64,000 nt of DNA from Microcoleus sp. FACHB-1515 (GTDB lineage Bacteria; Cyanobacteriota; Cyanobacteriia; Elainellales; Elainellaceae). Under the pieces are notes generated by a model, which was given only the letters and a program-made list of their open reading frames with translations, was not told the DNA's origin and did not search any database. Both the position numbers and the translations under genes were made by a program. Positions 1 through 9,320 of this stretch are shown piece by piece (positions within the stretch are counted from its first letter, which is position 1; every line of letters begins with the position of its first letter). The stretch is taken from contig NZ_JACJPO010000063.1 of NCBI RefSeq assembly GCF_014696105.1, positions 26,020 through 90,019 on the forward strand, given 5' to 3'.

Positions 1-3000
1 GGCGATCGCTTCTCGTCCATCTCGCGCTTGCAGAACGCGAAAGCCGTTTCGCTCAAGCGATAGGGCGAGCGTGCGCCGCAGCGTCACGGCATCATCCACA
101 ACGAGAATGGTGGGAACCTGTGGCGTAGGAAGGTGAGTTGGTGGCCGTTGCGGAGCTTGGGTCTGCACCTGATTGAAATTGAGCAGCATCACTGCATCGA
201 CGATCGGAACGAGGCTGCCGTCTGCCAAAATCGTGCAGCCATACAGATAGTTCGGTGGCGCGATCGTGCTGCCAAATGGTTTGATCACCAGTTCTTGCTC
301 GGTGATGAGGCGATCGACTTCGAGGGCGAAAAGCTGCTGATCCTGTCGGAGAATCAGCACGGGCAAAGCCCAATCTGTCGGAGTCGGAACGCTGACGAAA
401 GCTTTGCTCAGCGGCATTTCTAGCTGTGGGCAGCCATAAGCAAGCAGATCGCCCAGTCGATAGACCGGAAGCATTTGGTCGTGCCAAGCGAGCAACCGCT
501 CAGCGCCAGACTGTTTCACCTGAGTCGGCTGGGGCGTCAAAATTTCTTCGATGCTGTCAGCCGGAAGCGCCAGCGCAGCAGAACCAACTAGGCAAACAAT
601 CAACTTTGTAATCGTGAGCGTCAGAGGAAGCGCGAGCGTAAACGTGGTGCCCTGACCCGGCACAGAGCGAACCGTTACCGCGCCCTTCACCGATCGAAGT
701 TGCGAGCGAACAATATCGAGTCCGACGCCACGTCCCGATAGTTCACTGACGCGATCGACAGTGGAAAATCCCGGTTCAAAAATAAATTCAAGCAGCTGCT
801 CTGGCTGCATCAGCATCAGTTGTTCGGGTGAAAGCAAGCCGAGTTGCAAAATCCGAACGCGGATGCGATCTAGATTAATTCCTTGCCCATCATCTCGAAT
901 TTCAATAATCGTTTGACTGCCACGATGATAAGCACGAATTTCAATTTGTCCCTGCTCTGATTTACCCTGCTCCAGCCTGCGATCGATCGATTCGATGCCG
1001 TGATCAAATGCATTTCGCAGCAAATGCAGCAGTGGCGCATGTAGTTTTTCTAAAATTGCTTTTTCAACCAGTACATCTGCCCCAGTTAGCGTGAGCTGAA
1101 CTGGCTTTCCGTAGTTGGTTGAAAGGTCGCGCAGCATTCGAGGAAATCGATCGACCACTTCGCTCAACGGCAGCATTCGTGCCCAAATGATTTCGTCTTG
1201 CAACTGGCTGAGGCGATTGCGCTGCTGGTCGAGCAATTGATTCGACTGTCTGGCGAATAAAGTAATGTCATCAATGCTTTCTTCAAGCTGCACTAGATTT
1301 TCTAGAATCTCTTGAAACTGCGGGTGAAGCGCTCCATATCGATCCATTTCTAGCGGATCAAATTCCGCTGTTGTTGCTGACGGAATTGCCGGGTAAACGA
1401 TCGCTGCTGCCTCTGGCATTTTGCTAGTTATCGTTGCAGCATAGCCATAACGCTCTGGAGCAATTAACATCTGATCCGAAATTTCTCGCAACTGTCCGAC
1501 CATTGCTTGAAATCGTTCAAATCGACTCAATAGTTGACGGGAAATTGCCTGTAGCTGATCGTTTTGAAGGGACAACGCATCGCGATTAATTGCTAGTTCA
1601 CCGACTAAATTATTCATCTTCTCTAATCGAGACGAATCCACTCGAACGGTAAGATGGCTGGCTGATGCTTGACGCGATCGCCCCTTTTGCGCTTGACGAC
1701 TAGAACGCTGAACTGGTTGAAGGGCTGGTAATAATTTATCCTCTTCCAGCAAAGGTAAGGCTGGAGCAACTGATTCAGTCAAAGAACGATCGACTGATGC
1801 TGTTTCGATCGCCTCCGTTACTTCAAGATCAATCAGCGGATGAGAATTAGAAGCAGTTTCAATTTCAGTGACAAAGCTGCTCTCATCGATTTGAGATGAA
1901 ACAGCAAAATTTTGAGCTAATTCTGTCTCAGCTTGACTGAATTCTGAAGCCAAATCCAAAGCTGAATCTTCATATTCAATTTCTGATTCGATCGCTTCAA
2001 TTTCTGCGTCATCAAATAAGTTTTCTAGCGCGATCGCAGCGGTTAATTCTAATGATCCTGCTGTGAAAGCTTCGATCGATTCTTCAACCTTTTGTGGTGA
2101 GTCATCGACCGACACAGGCTGTTCGATCGCATCTCCAAAAATTTTCTCAAGACCATCAAGCTGTAACAGTGCCGCTTCGAGATCTGCACCCTCGACTGCG
2201 GTAATAGGCGGATCGTCAATCTCAATCGGTACTGCTTCAATAGCAACCGAAGCAGGTTTTTCACTGGAGCGACGTTTGCTGAGAACCGCTTGCCGACAAG
2301 CTTCAAATTCAACGATCGCTCGCTTCGCAAGTTCTAAAGCATCGGACGAAGTGTCTAAAGCCTGTTCGATCGATTGAGCGATCGCGCCAAATTCTGGTAG
2401 ATTTAACAGCTCAGCAAATCCAGCGAACACTTCAATTTGCGCTCGCAGTTCTCCTGCAATTTCATGATTTTCTGGATTGGCGACTGCTGCCGCGAGGCGA
2501 TCGAGTCCTTCAGCAACATCCACCTCAAAAATTGACGCCACCATATCAACGCCCATATCTTCGGAAGTCGGAATATAGGTTCGCGTTTGCGTCAAGGCAT
2601 CGCCACAAACCGCCTCAATTTCCTGAAAGACTGGCTCTGCGATCGCGAATGCTTGTTCGACATCAAGATTTCCGGTCGTAATCTGCTCCATCAGCGGCAG
2701 ACGCAAGCAATCATAAGCCTGAAGCAGATGGCTAACGAGAGCTGAATTAATATCAATGCTATCGCTATAAAGCGCCTTAAAAATATTCTCCAAACGGTGA
2801 GCGATCGCTGCAATTGTTTCTAAGCCAACGCTCGCTGCTCCACCTTTGAGCGAGTGCGCTGACCGCATCAAAACGTGAATTTGTGCGGTACTGCGCTCGG
2901 AATGAAGCGTCAGCAATTCTGCTTCGATCGCCTGTAAAAGCTCAGGCGCTTCTTCCACAAAAAATTGATAGGCTTGGTCGCGGATGTCAGAATTCATTGC

Positions 3001-3003
3001 CAT
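1..3003 (-). CDS. CheA-type hybrid chemotaxis histidine kinase (C-terminus outside window)
   Basis: About 1001 residues are visible, running off the low-coordinate edge. Order: an N-terminal HPt domain with the phospho-acceptor motif RSAHSLKGG (His near residue 50), a long acidic linker, a dimerisation helix, the HATPase with the N box LLRNAFDHGIE and the G boxes RDDGQGIN and GRGVGLDIVR, a CheW-like domain, then the start of a receiver domain (TILVVDDAVTLRR) that is cut off. This is the PixL/HmpE/PilL class, the kinase that couples a methyl-accepting receptor to CheY-like regulators driving type IV pilus motility. The ATG at 3003 gives an MAMNSDIRDQ start. It lies 125 bp downstream of an amino-acid permease gene and completes the taxis operon. 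The missing part should be the rest of the receiver domain. Confidence 0.95.
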   Translation of the reverse strand, partial: MAMNSDIRDQAYQFFVEEAPELLQAIEAELLTLHSERSTAQIHVLMRSAHSLKGGAASVGLETIAAIAHRLENIFKALYSDSIDINSALVSHLLQAYDCLRLPLMEQITTGNLDVEQAFAIAEPVFQEIEAVCGDALTQTRTYIPTSEDMGVDMVASIFEVDVAEGLDRLAAAVANPENHEIAGELRAQIEVFAGFAELLNLPEFGAIAQSIEQALDTSSDALELAKRAIVEFEACRQAVLSKRRSSEKPASVAIEAVPIEIDDPPITAVEGADLEAALLQLDGLEKIFGDAIEQPVSVDDSPQKVEESIEAFTAGSLELTAAIALENLFDDAEIEAIESEIEYEDSALDLASEFSQAETELAQNFAVSSQIDESSFVTEIETASNSHPLIDLEVTEAIETASVDRSLTESVAPALPLLEEDKLLPALQPVQRSSRQAQKGRSRQASASHLTVRVDSSRLEKMNNLVGELAINRDALSLQNDQLQAISRQLLSRFERFQAMVGQLREISDQMLIAPERYGYAATITSKMPEAAAIVYPAIPSATTAEFDPLEMDRYGALHPQFQEILENLVQLEESIDDITLFARQSNQLLDQQRNRLSQLQDEIIWARMLPLSEVVDRFPRMLRDLSTNYGKPVQLTLTGADVLVEKAILEKLHAPLLHLLRNAFDHGIESIDRRLEQGKSEQGQIEIRAYHRGSQTIIEIRDDGQGINLDRIRVRILQLGLLSPEQLMLMQPEQLLEFIFEPGFSTVDRVSELSGRGVGLDIVRSQLRSVKGAVTVRSVPGQGTTFTLALPLTLTITKLIVCLVGSAALALPADSIEEILTPQPTQVKQSGAERLLAWHDQMLPVYRLGDLLAYGCPQLEMPLSKAFVSVPTPTDWALPVLILRQDQQLFALEVDRLITEQELVIKPFGSTIAPPNYLYGCTILADGSLVPIVDAVMLLNFNQVQTQAPQRPPTHLPTPQVPTILVVDDAVTLRRTLALSLERNGFRVLQARDGREAIA

Positions 3004-3128
3004 CGTTCATCACTCATGCGTTACAGTCGCGATCGAGATTTGCTGCATCAAGAGAATGTCATCGATTTCGAGCGGAGCAGCGATCGAACTCAAAATACAA
3101 ACGAAGCGTAGGCTAACTATTCATGACG

Positions 3129-4538
3129 CTAATCGCTGAGTTGTCCTTCGGCTACATCATCACGCTCAATGTTCTTAATGATTTGAGCGCGATGACTTAG
3201 CGTTGAGAACAGCCAACCTCCAGCCGCAAGGTAGAGCAAGAAGAAATAGGGAAAGATATTGAAGGGGAAGGATGGAACCGGGTAGAAGCTGCCTGCAACT
3301 GGAATTAACATAAAGAATCCAGCCAGAATGGAGATGATTAAATGGTGCGATCGAAGTTCTCCACGCTGCGATAGATAAACGGGAGCCGCGATCGAAACGA
3401 GCAGATAAGCAGTCAAAAATCCATAAGTTGAAATGGTTCCCAAGTAGCCATAAATTTCGGTGGGCGCCATGCCAAATAGCAGCATTGAACCCGGAATCAA
3501 AAATGCCAGCAGCGCACTGATCGAAACCGCAATATGAGGAGTTCGATTGCGTGTATGAGCGACGCCGAGCGGCGTAGGAAAGAAGCTGTGTCGAGCTAGC
3601 GCATAAGCAATTCTGGAGGCCGCATTGATGCTCGCAAGACAGCAGCTAAAGCAGCTAAAAGCAATGCCAACCGTTAAGCCGACGCCTAATAGATCCGCTC
3701 GAACTAAGTCAGCCAAAACATTGATGGGAGAAGCTGCTTCATTCAAGGGTGTTTCGTTACTGCGAAAGCCCAGTACTTCAGAGTAGGACAAGAGCATAAA
3801 GAAAAGGCCAATTAAGAGTGCGCTCCAAACCAGAGAGCGCGGGATCGATCGCGTTGGCGATTTAGCTTCATCCCCTAAAGTTGCTGCACTTTCAAAACCA
3901 ACAAAGCTGAAGATGGCGATTACCATTCCCAAACTGATACCGCCTGGCGTTGTGCCAGCCAGCGTCAACTGCTCAACATCTGGGCGAAAACCATGATGTC
4001 CTAAAATCAAAAACGCCAGCAGCAAAATAAAGCTCATTGCCACAACTTCGATGATGATCATGAGCATCGCCGCAAGTTGAATGTCGGTATAGGCGTAGTA
4101 CCAGGCAAAGCCGACGCAGAGCACACACAATAAGAGCGAAGGAACCTGAAGTCCAAACTCAGTTAGCACAATACCAGCATATTCTGCAAAGCCCACTGAA
4201 ACCGCCGCTGCAACCAGCAGGTAGGCAAGCGTCAGTGCCCAACCGCAAACGATTCCCACTGTTGAACCTAATCCTTTCGCAACGTAAAGATAGAGTGCGC
4301 CAGCAGAAGCAGAACGACGTGCAAACTGATTGATGTTGAGGCTAACTAGCACAAGTCCGATCGTGGCAAGTGTAAATGCTAACCACGCACCGTTACCCGC
4401 ACTTGCAAACACTAAAGGAATATTCAATGCAATGCCGATCGAAGGTGCAGCCAGTGAAACAGACTGACTCAAAACATCCGCAAACGACAAACAGTTTGGA
4501 CGCAAGCTTGCAGATTTTTTTGTAGGATAGGTTGCCAT
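3129..4538 (-). CDS. APC-superfamily amino-acid permease
   Basis: 469 aa with about 12 hydrophobic segments. The first transmembrane region contains the APC-type pattern (QSVSLAAPSIGIALNIP), and a conserved GFESAATLGDEAKSP loop follows the sixth helix region, as in amino-acid permeases of the AAT/APC group. It probably imports or exchanges amino acids across the inner membrane; the substrate cannot be read from sequence. The ATG is preceded by AGGAAAAC. The position is odd: it sits in the same direction between a methyl-accepting receptor and a CheA kinase, 55 bp after a stand-alone sensor domain, which suggests co-transcription with the taxis genes. Confidence 0.9.
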   Translation of the reverse strand: MATYPTKKSASLRPNCLSFADVLSQSVSLAAPSIGIALNIPLVFASAGNGAWLAFTLATIGLVLVSLNINQFARRSASAGALYLYVAKGLGSTVGIVCGWALTLAYLLVAAAVSVGFAEYAGIVLTEFGLQVPSLLLCVLCVGFAWYYAYTDIQLAAMLMIIIEVVAMSFILLLAFLILGHHGFRPDVEQLTLAGTTPGGISLGMVIAIFSFVGFESAATLGDEAKSPTRSIPRSLVWSALLIGLFFMLLSYSEVLGFRSNETPLNEAASPINVLADLVRADLLGVGLTVGIAFSCFSCCLASINAASRIAYALARHSFFPTPLGVAHTRNRTPHIAVSISALLAFLIPGSMLLFGMAPTEIYGYLGTISTYGFLTAYLLVSIAAPVYLSQRGELRSHHLIISILAGFFMLIPVAGSFYPVPSFPFNIFPYFFLLYLAAGGWLFSTLSHRAQIIKNIERDDVAEGQLSD

Positions 4539-4593
4539 GTTTTCCTAATAATGAACGTTCTACAATCACGGCGGCATCCTGATTTTGTGGTGT

Positions 4594-5325
4594 TTAACTA
4601 CCCGTGAAAACCGCTTTTTTATCAAAGGCGGCTGCGGCAATTCTGCCGTATGCAGAAATCCACTTGAACAAATTTGCTGTATCGCGCGGAATGCTAACTT
4701 TGGCAAACAAGATGATGGCAAACAAATTGCCAGAAGGCAGCATTCCACCAAAACCCAAAATCGATCGAATTCCATAGGGAATCACGAAATCTTTTTGTGC
4801 AGGGATGTAAGCACTTCCTAATGCTTCAGGAATGTAGAACACGTTGAACGTTGTTCTTTCCAGATCAACCAGCACTTCAGGAGTTGGTTCCAAAACGGTG
4901 CTGATCTCTAGGCCAAACTGTTGAATGAGTTGCGAGATCATCGGGGCGCGATCGATAAAGTCTTTGTCGATCAGCGGAATTGCTTTGTGACCGCTTGATT
5001 CATGCCTGGAGTTCCAGTGTGGTTCGTCGCCTGCGGTTGCCAACAGCGTCAGGCATTTTGTTCCAAGAGGAATCGATCGACCGCCGATGAGATCGCGAGC
5101 ATACTCTTGAAGATCACCATTGAGATCTCGATAGGAATAAGTTCTGAAAAACCGCACCAAAGCGCAAGCAGGTTCACCCGTTTCTGGGTTAACAAGCTGC
5201 TCATAAAGATAGCGAACCATGCGATTTGCGACCTCTTCCATACTCTGGGCGTTGGCATCCATGTTGCGAAGAGCGATCGCGCAACTTTGCATCTGGCTGT
5301 TCGAGAATGACGTTAAATCGTACAT
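4594..5325 (-). CDS. stand-alone sensor-like domain protein in the taxis operon
   Basis: 243 aa from the ATG at 5325, which has AAGGA four bases upstream; a GTG at 5352 would add nine residues. There is no membrane segment or signal peptide. The conserved-looking blocks CALVRFFRTYSY, CLTLLATAGDEPHWNSR, APMISQLIQQFGLEIS, ALGSAYIPAQKDFVIPYG and GFGGMLPSGNLFAIILF resemble the N-terminal input region I associate with multi-PAS hybrid histidine kinases of filamentous cyanobacteria. Here that region stands alone with no kinase, PAS or output domain. It begins 39 bp after the receptor gene and ends 55 bp before the permease, so it is probably a separate signalling subunit of this taxis operon. The ligand is unknown, and the family resemblance is from memory. 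Confidence 0.7.
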   Translation of the reverse strand: MYDLTSFSNSQMQSCAIALRNMDANAQSMEEVANRMVRYLYEQLVNPETGEPACALVRFFRTYSYRDLNGDLQEYARDLIGGRSIPLGTKCLTLLATAGDEPHWNSRHESSGHKAIPLIDKDFIDRAPMISQLIQQFGLEISTVLEPTPEVLVDLERTTFNVFYIPEALGSAYIPAQKDFVIPYGIRSILGFGGMLPSGNLFAIILFAKVSIPRDTANLFKWISAYGRIAAAAFDKKAVFTGS

Positions 5326-5364
5326 GGGTTCCTTGTTCAATTGACACGACACGGTTTGGTCTAA

Positions 5365-8199
5365 CTAGCTCACCTTGAACTGGTTGACGCTTTTTTGCAG
5401 CGTTTGAGCGACCTGTTGAAGCTGCTCAAAGGCCGATGACACCTGACTGGTTTCAGTCGAAGTTTTCTCAGCGATCGCTGCCACATCTTTCATCGTTTGC
5501 GTCACCACCTCAGAAGCTTGAGACTGCATAACGGTGGACTGCGCGATCGCTTCGACCAGCTTGCTAATTTGAGCGCTGACGGCAGTGATGTTGTTCAAAC
5601 TTTGGCGAGTTTCATCGACCAGTTTGGTTCCGGTAACAACCTGCTCGATCCCCGCTTCCATGGCGGCCACCACTTCATTCGTTTCAGACTGAATGCTGGA
5701 AATCAAGCTGCGAATTTCCTCGGTTGCCTCGGCAGACTGTCGCGCCAAGCCGCGCACTTCGTTGGCAACAACAGCAAAGCCTCGGCCTTCTTCACCCGCA
5801 CGAGACGCTTCGATCGAAGCGTTCAGCGCCAGCATGTTCGTTTGGGCAGCAAAAGCACTAATCAGCTCAACGACCTTCGAGATCTTCTGAGAAGATTCGC
5901 CGAGGTGTTTCACTTTCTTTGCGGTGTCGGCAACCGTTGCTCGAATGCCCTGAATGCCAACAACGGTGCGGTTCATCGTTTCGTCACCGACTTCGACCGT
6001 TTGGGCGGCTTGCTGAACGGCCATTTCTGCCTCAGCCGCGCTGTGGGCGACGGTTTGCACGGCTTCGGCCATCTCCTGCACCAGGCTGAGCGCGATCGAA
6101 ATTGATTTTGCCTGCTCCAGCGCTTCAGCCGACAGCGTTTGAATCGAAGCTTCGTTGGTGTAAGTCGTTGTTGCGACCTGGTTGGCCGCATCTTGCACCT
6201 GCAACACAATCTGCCGCAGATTATCGACCGTCACGTTGTAGGAGTCCGCGATCGTTCCAATTTCATCCGCCGTCACTTTGGCGCGAGTCGTCAGGTCGCC
6301 TCGGCTAATCGGATCGACTTCCTGAAGCAGCTCTAGCGCTCGCATTTGCAGCCCTTCTTTGATTTGCCGCTGCTCTTCGGCCAGATTCGTAGTTTGCTCC
6401 AGCAGTTCAACCCGATAGATCGTCAAGGCCAGTTCACTGCCGAGCCGCTTGAGCAGGTTGATTTCAACTTCTTCCCACTGGTGCGGCTTTGAGCAGGAAT
6501 GTCCAATCAGCAGACCATAGAGGCGATCGCTCCCTACGATCGGCACAACCAGATTCGCCTTGACTTGCAGGCGCTCCATAAGCTGCATGTAGTCTGGATT
6601 CCATTCAGCCTCAGCGCTATCAGGCGTCGCAACCACTCGTCCCTGACGATAGGCTTCCCGCAGTTCGGTGGGAATGCAAGAATCCTTCACGCCTTCTTCT
6701 AATGCGCTCGGCCAGCCTGCTGCTGCTGATTCGGCCACGATGCCGTGACCTGAATCGCCCTCAAAGCGGTAGATAACGACGCGATCGAGGTTGAGCAGCG
6801 TGCGTGCGCCTTCAACGGCCTGATTAAAAATTTCTTGCAGTTCTGCTCGACCGAGAACTCCCGATCCTTTTGCTGTCGTCAGCAGGCGTTCCTGTGCGGC
6901 TTCAAAGGTTTGGGCAGCCAGCAGCGTTTGAAGCTGCGCGGCCATGTTGTTGATGTTGGTTCCCAAAGCGGAAATTTCGTCTCGTCCACCAACTTCGAGG
7001 CGAGCATCGAGATCGCCTTCTCCAATTTTCTTGACTGCCTCGGCTGCATCCAAAATTGGGTAGGTGGCGCGATCAGCCAAATACGTTGCCAGCGCAGAAA
7101 CGACCATTGCAGTGAGGCCAAGTCCCAAAACGAGCGCTAGCAAAAGCTGACGTTGGGCAGCCGAAGCGATGGCGCTATCTTCTGCAACCAAAATGCCCCA
7201 ATCGAGATCGGGTAGCTGCGCCGTTTCTTTCAGCGGTGCGTAGCTCAGCAAATATTCTTCGTTGTCGATCGCGTTTCGGCTGCGGGTTGCTTCGGCGCGA
7301 TCGGCCTCAGCAAGCTGCGTAAAAGTCGGAAAGAATTTGTTCAACGGCTGCTCAATTTCTTCGGCATTGGAAGAAACAAAGATTTCTCCTTCGTCATCAG
7401 CAATGTAGTAGTTGGTCTTTTGATCTTCGCCGACTAACTCAGCACGAGCCTTAATGCTCGCCTGAATTCGATCGCTGATGTAGCTTGTTGAGGTGCGCGT
7501 GCGGATGACATAGAGAAGTTCACCACTTTGGCGATCGAAAACAGGTGCAGCAGCCAGAAATGACAAATCATTGGTGGCTTTTGAACGGCGCACCGGAGCG
7601 ATCGCGGGCTGCTTGGTTTGAATGACTGCTTGAAAGTAGTCAATGTCGTTGAAGTTGGGAAAAGTTGCTGCTTGATCGGGCGATCGCGCCTCCACCAAAG
7701 CATCTCCCGTCTTTGCATTGATAACAACAATACTGTTAACGCCCTGCGTGAGAAACTGCTCAAAATATTGCTGCTGCTGCTGAGTAGAAGTCTCATTCCG
7801 CAACTGAGCATCTGTGAGAAACGGAGTTTGCGCTAAAGCTTGAACCGTCTGATATCGTTCTGCCGCAATTCCCGCAACATCCTGGCTGACGGCGATCGCT
7901 CGTGCTTTTTGCTCTCGACGCACGTTGGCTTCGAGGGCACGAATCGCAAAATATTCTGAGGCTCCAGTCACGACTAGCACGGGAACTACGCCCAGAGCGA
8001 TCGCCAGGACGGTTGCCTTGCGGCGAATGCTGATACTTTGCCACCAGCGCAGCAGTTTCAGGTGCGGAGCCTGCGAGTGTCTTGATCCAGAAGAAGCAGG
8101 TTGTGCAGGCGAGGAGGCCGTCCAGTTCGACGCATCGCTGATTTCCTCAAATTCAGGATAGACGTTGGAGGCAGTAGGCTTAGAAGGAACTTGAGTCAT
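5365..8199 (-). CDS. methyl-accepting chemotaxis protein with dCache, HAMP and GAF domains (PixJ/PilJ-like)
   Basis: 944 aa. A basic, Ser/Pro-rich cytoplasmic start is followed by a membrane helix (about 63-83), a periplasmic dCache-like region (about 90-345), a second helix (about 350-372), HAMP, a phytochrome-like GAF domain (about 450-605), a second HAMP, and the signalling domain with the tip sequence [20 protein letters not shown] and [13 protein letters not shown]. It passes receptor state to CheA through CheW. In the GAF domain the CH pair that carries bilin in cyanobacteriochromes is replaced (WNPDYMQL), although an upstream DSC resembles the DXCF position. A photoreceptor role is therefore unsupported and a periplasmic ligand is more likely. 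The ATG has GGAG eight bases upstream. Confidence 0.93.
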   Translation of the reverse strand: MTQVPSKPTASNVYPEFEEISDASNWTASSPAQPASSGSRHSQAPHLKLLRWWQSISIRRKATVLAIALGVVPVLVVTGASEYFAIRALEANVRREQKARAIAVSQDVAGIAAERYQTVQALAQTPFLTDAQLRNETSTQQQQQYFEQFLTQGVNSIVVINAKTGDALVEARSPDQAATFPNFNDIDYFQAVIQTKQPAIAPVRRSKATNDLSFLAAAPVFDRQSGELLYVIRTRTSTSYISDRIQASIKARAELVGEDQKTNYYIADDEGEIFVSSNAEEIEQPLNKFFPTFTQLAEADRAEATRSRNAIDNEEYLLSYAPLKETAQLPDLDWGILVAEDSAIASAAQRQLLLALVLGLGLTAMVVSALATYLADRATYPILDAAEAVKKIGEGDLDARLEVGGRDEISALGTNINNMAAQLQTLLAAQTFEAAQERLLTTAKGSGVLGRAELQEIFNQAVEGARTLLNLDRVVIYRFEGDSGHGIVAESAAAGWPSALEEGVKDSCIPTELREAYRQGRVVATPDSAEAEWNPDYMQLMERLQVKANLVVPIVGSDRLYGLLIGHSCSKPHQWEEVEINLLKRLGSELALTIYRVELLEQTTNLAEEQRQIKEGLQMRALELLQEVDPISRGDLTTRAKVTADEIGTIADSYNVTVDNLRQIVLQVQDAANQVATTTYTNEASIQTLSAEALEQAKSISIALSLVQEMAEAVQTVAHSAAEAEMAVQQAAQTVEVGDETMNRTVVGIQGIRATVADTAKKVKHLGESSQKISKVVELISAFAAQTNMLALNASIEASRAGEEGRGFAVVANEVRGLARQSAEATEEIRSLISSIQSETNEVVAAMEAGIEQVVTGTKLVDETRQSLNNITAVSAQISKLVEAIAQSTVMQSQASEVVTQTMKDVAAIAEKTSTETSQVSSAFEQLQQVAQTLQKSVNQFKVS

Positions 8200-8355
8200 G
8201 AGTTGAACTCCGTCATCAACAGTAATAGATTGCTGCTCGGAAAAAGCTGAATGGGGAAATAGCGGGTCAGTTTTCGATTTTCGATCGCGGTTTAATCTGA
8301 TGAGAAAAATTGCAATCTTTCCCTGTTAAAAAATCAATGAGCGTGATGGAAACAA

Positions 8356-8910
8356 TTAGGCTGGCATGGCTGCAATCACCGCTGCTCCATCCAGAACGGC
8401 CAAAGCTTCACCGTTTGGTTTGCACCAGTAGCCTTGAATTAATGAAGCCAGTTTGCTTGTCACAGCCGTGAAAGGCTGAATTTGATTAGGATCGCACCAT
8501 TCAATTTCTTCAATTTTGCTAACGACTAGCCCCAGCGTTTTTGGTTTTGCATCTTCAGCCATTTGCAAAACAGCAACCGAATGAATTGACGTATGCGATT
8601 GTTGATACCAGGGAGTCAAACCGCCTAAGTGTCCAACATCGAGCATCCAAAGAATTTCGCCGCGCCAGTTGTAAATACCCATCACCCAACTGGGCAAATG
8701 GGGAATTGGCACGATTTGATGCGTTTCGATCGTCAAAACTTCTGCAAGCTGATGAACAGGCAGCAGCACGGTTGTTCCTGCCACAAGCTGTAGTCGCAAA
8801 AACTGTTCACTGCTGCCTGATTCTTCGATCGCAACTTCAATAGGTGCGGAGGTTGAATCAATAACGGAGACATCAGACATGAAGATATCGGACACGGATA
8901 CATCAGCCAT
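8356..8910 (-). CDS. CheW-like coupling protein
   Basis: 184 aa with one CheW domain from about residue 33 to the end. It carries the family pattern TTVLLPVHQLAEVL, then IPHLPSWVMGIYNWRGEILWMLDV, in which the GxxNWRG segment is typical of the domain. It bridges the methyl-accepting receptor and the CheA kinase. It lies 157 bp before the receptor gene and 12 bp after the CheY-like regulator gene on the same strand. The position matches pixI/pilI in related taxis operons. The first 30 or so residues are acidic and unlike the domain. The ATG at 8910 is assumed; a later ATG at 8880 (MSDVSVIDS) is possible. Confidence 0.92.
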   Translation of the reverse strand: MADVSVSDIFMSDVSVIDSTSAPIEVAIEESGSSEQFLRLQLVAGTTVLLPVHQLAEVLTIETHQIVPIPHLPSWVMGIYNWRGEILWMLDVGHLGGLTPWYQQSHTSIHSVAVLQMAEDAKPKTLGLVVSKIEEIEWCDPNQIQPFTAVTSKLASLIQGYWCKPNGEALAVLDGAAVIAAMPA

Positions 8911-8922
8911 AGTTGCTTCAAA

Positions 8923-9288
8923 CTAATTTTGAATGAGCTGTTTCACAGTGCGAACAAATTGTTCTTGATCGATCGGCTTTGGCAAATAGGCATCTGCGCC
9001 TTGCTTCATGCCCCAAAATTTATCCATCTCGCCTCCCTTGGTCGAACAAATCACAACTGGAATGTTGCTAGTGTCGGCTTCAGCCTTCAGCTTGCGGCAA
9101 ACTTCAAATCCACTACAGCCCGGAAGGACAACATCCAAAACAACTGCATCTGGCTTTTGAGTTGTAGCAGTGGCGATCGCTTCTTCACCGCTTTGGGCAA
9201 CCAAAACGTTCAGGCCACCCTGCTGCAAACAGTGAATTAAAATCTGCATATCGGTCATTGAATCTTCAACTACTAGCACGGTGCTCAT
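8923..9288 (-). CDS. CheY/PilH-type single-domain response regulator
   Basis: 121 aa consisting of one receiver domain. The acidic pair is in VLVVEDSMTD, the phospho-acceptor Asp in AVVLDVVLPG, the conserved Ser/Thr in VVICSTKGG, and the Lys in DAYLPKPIDQ. The start is the ATG at 9288 because AGGAGG lies seven bases upstream; an upstream extension would overlap this site. It has no output domain, so it should act by protein contact, as PilH/PixH does, on the pilus motor or as a phosphate sink. It lies between the PatA-like gene and cheW in one operon. Confidence 0.95.
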   Translation of the reverse strand: MSTVLVVEDSMTDMQILIHCLQQGGLNVLVAQSGEEAIATATTQKPDAVVLDVVLPGCSGFEVCRKLKAEADTSNIPVVICSTKGGEMDKFWGMKQGADAYLPKPIDQEQFVRTVKQLIQN

Positions 9289-9320
9289 GTCATTTCCTCC
9301 TAGAAACACAAATCAAACTA

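Noticed and set aside
4594..5325. DICT-domain assignment for the orphan sensor
   Set aside because: The conserved blocks I see do not match the DICT domain as I remember it, so I left the family open.
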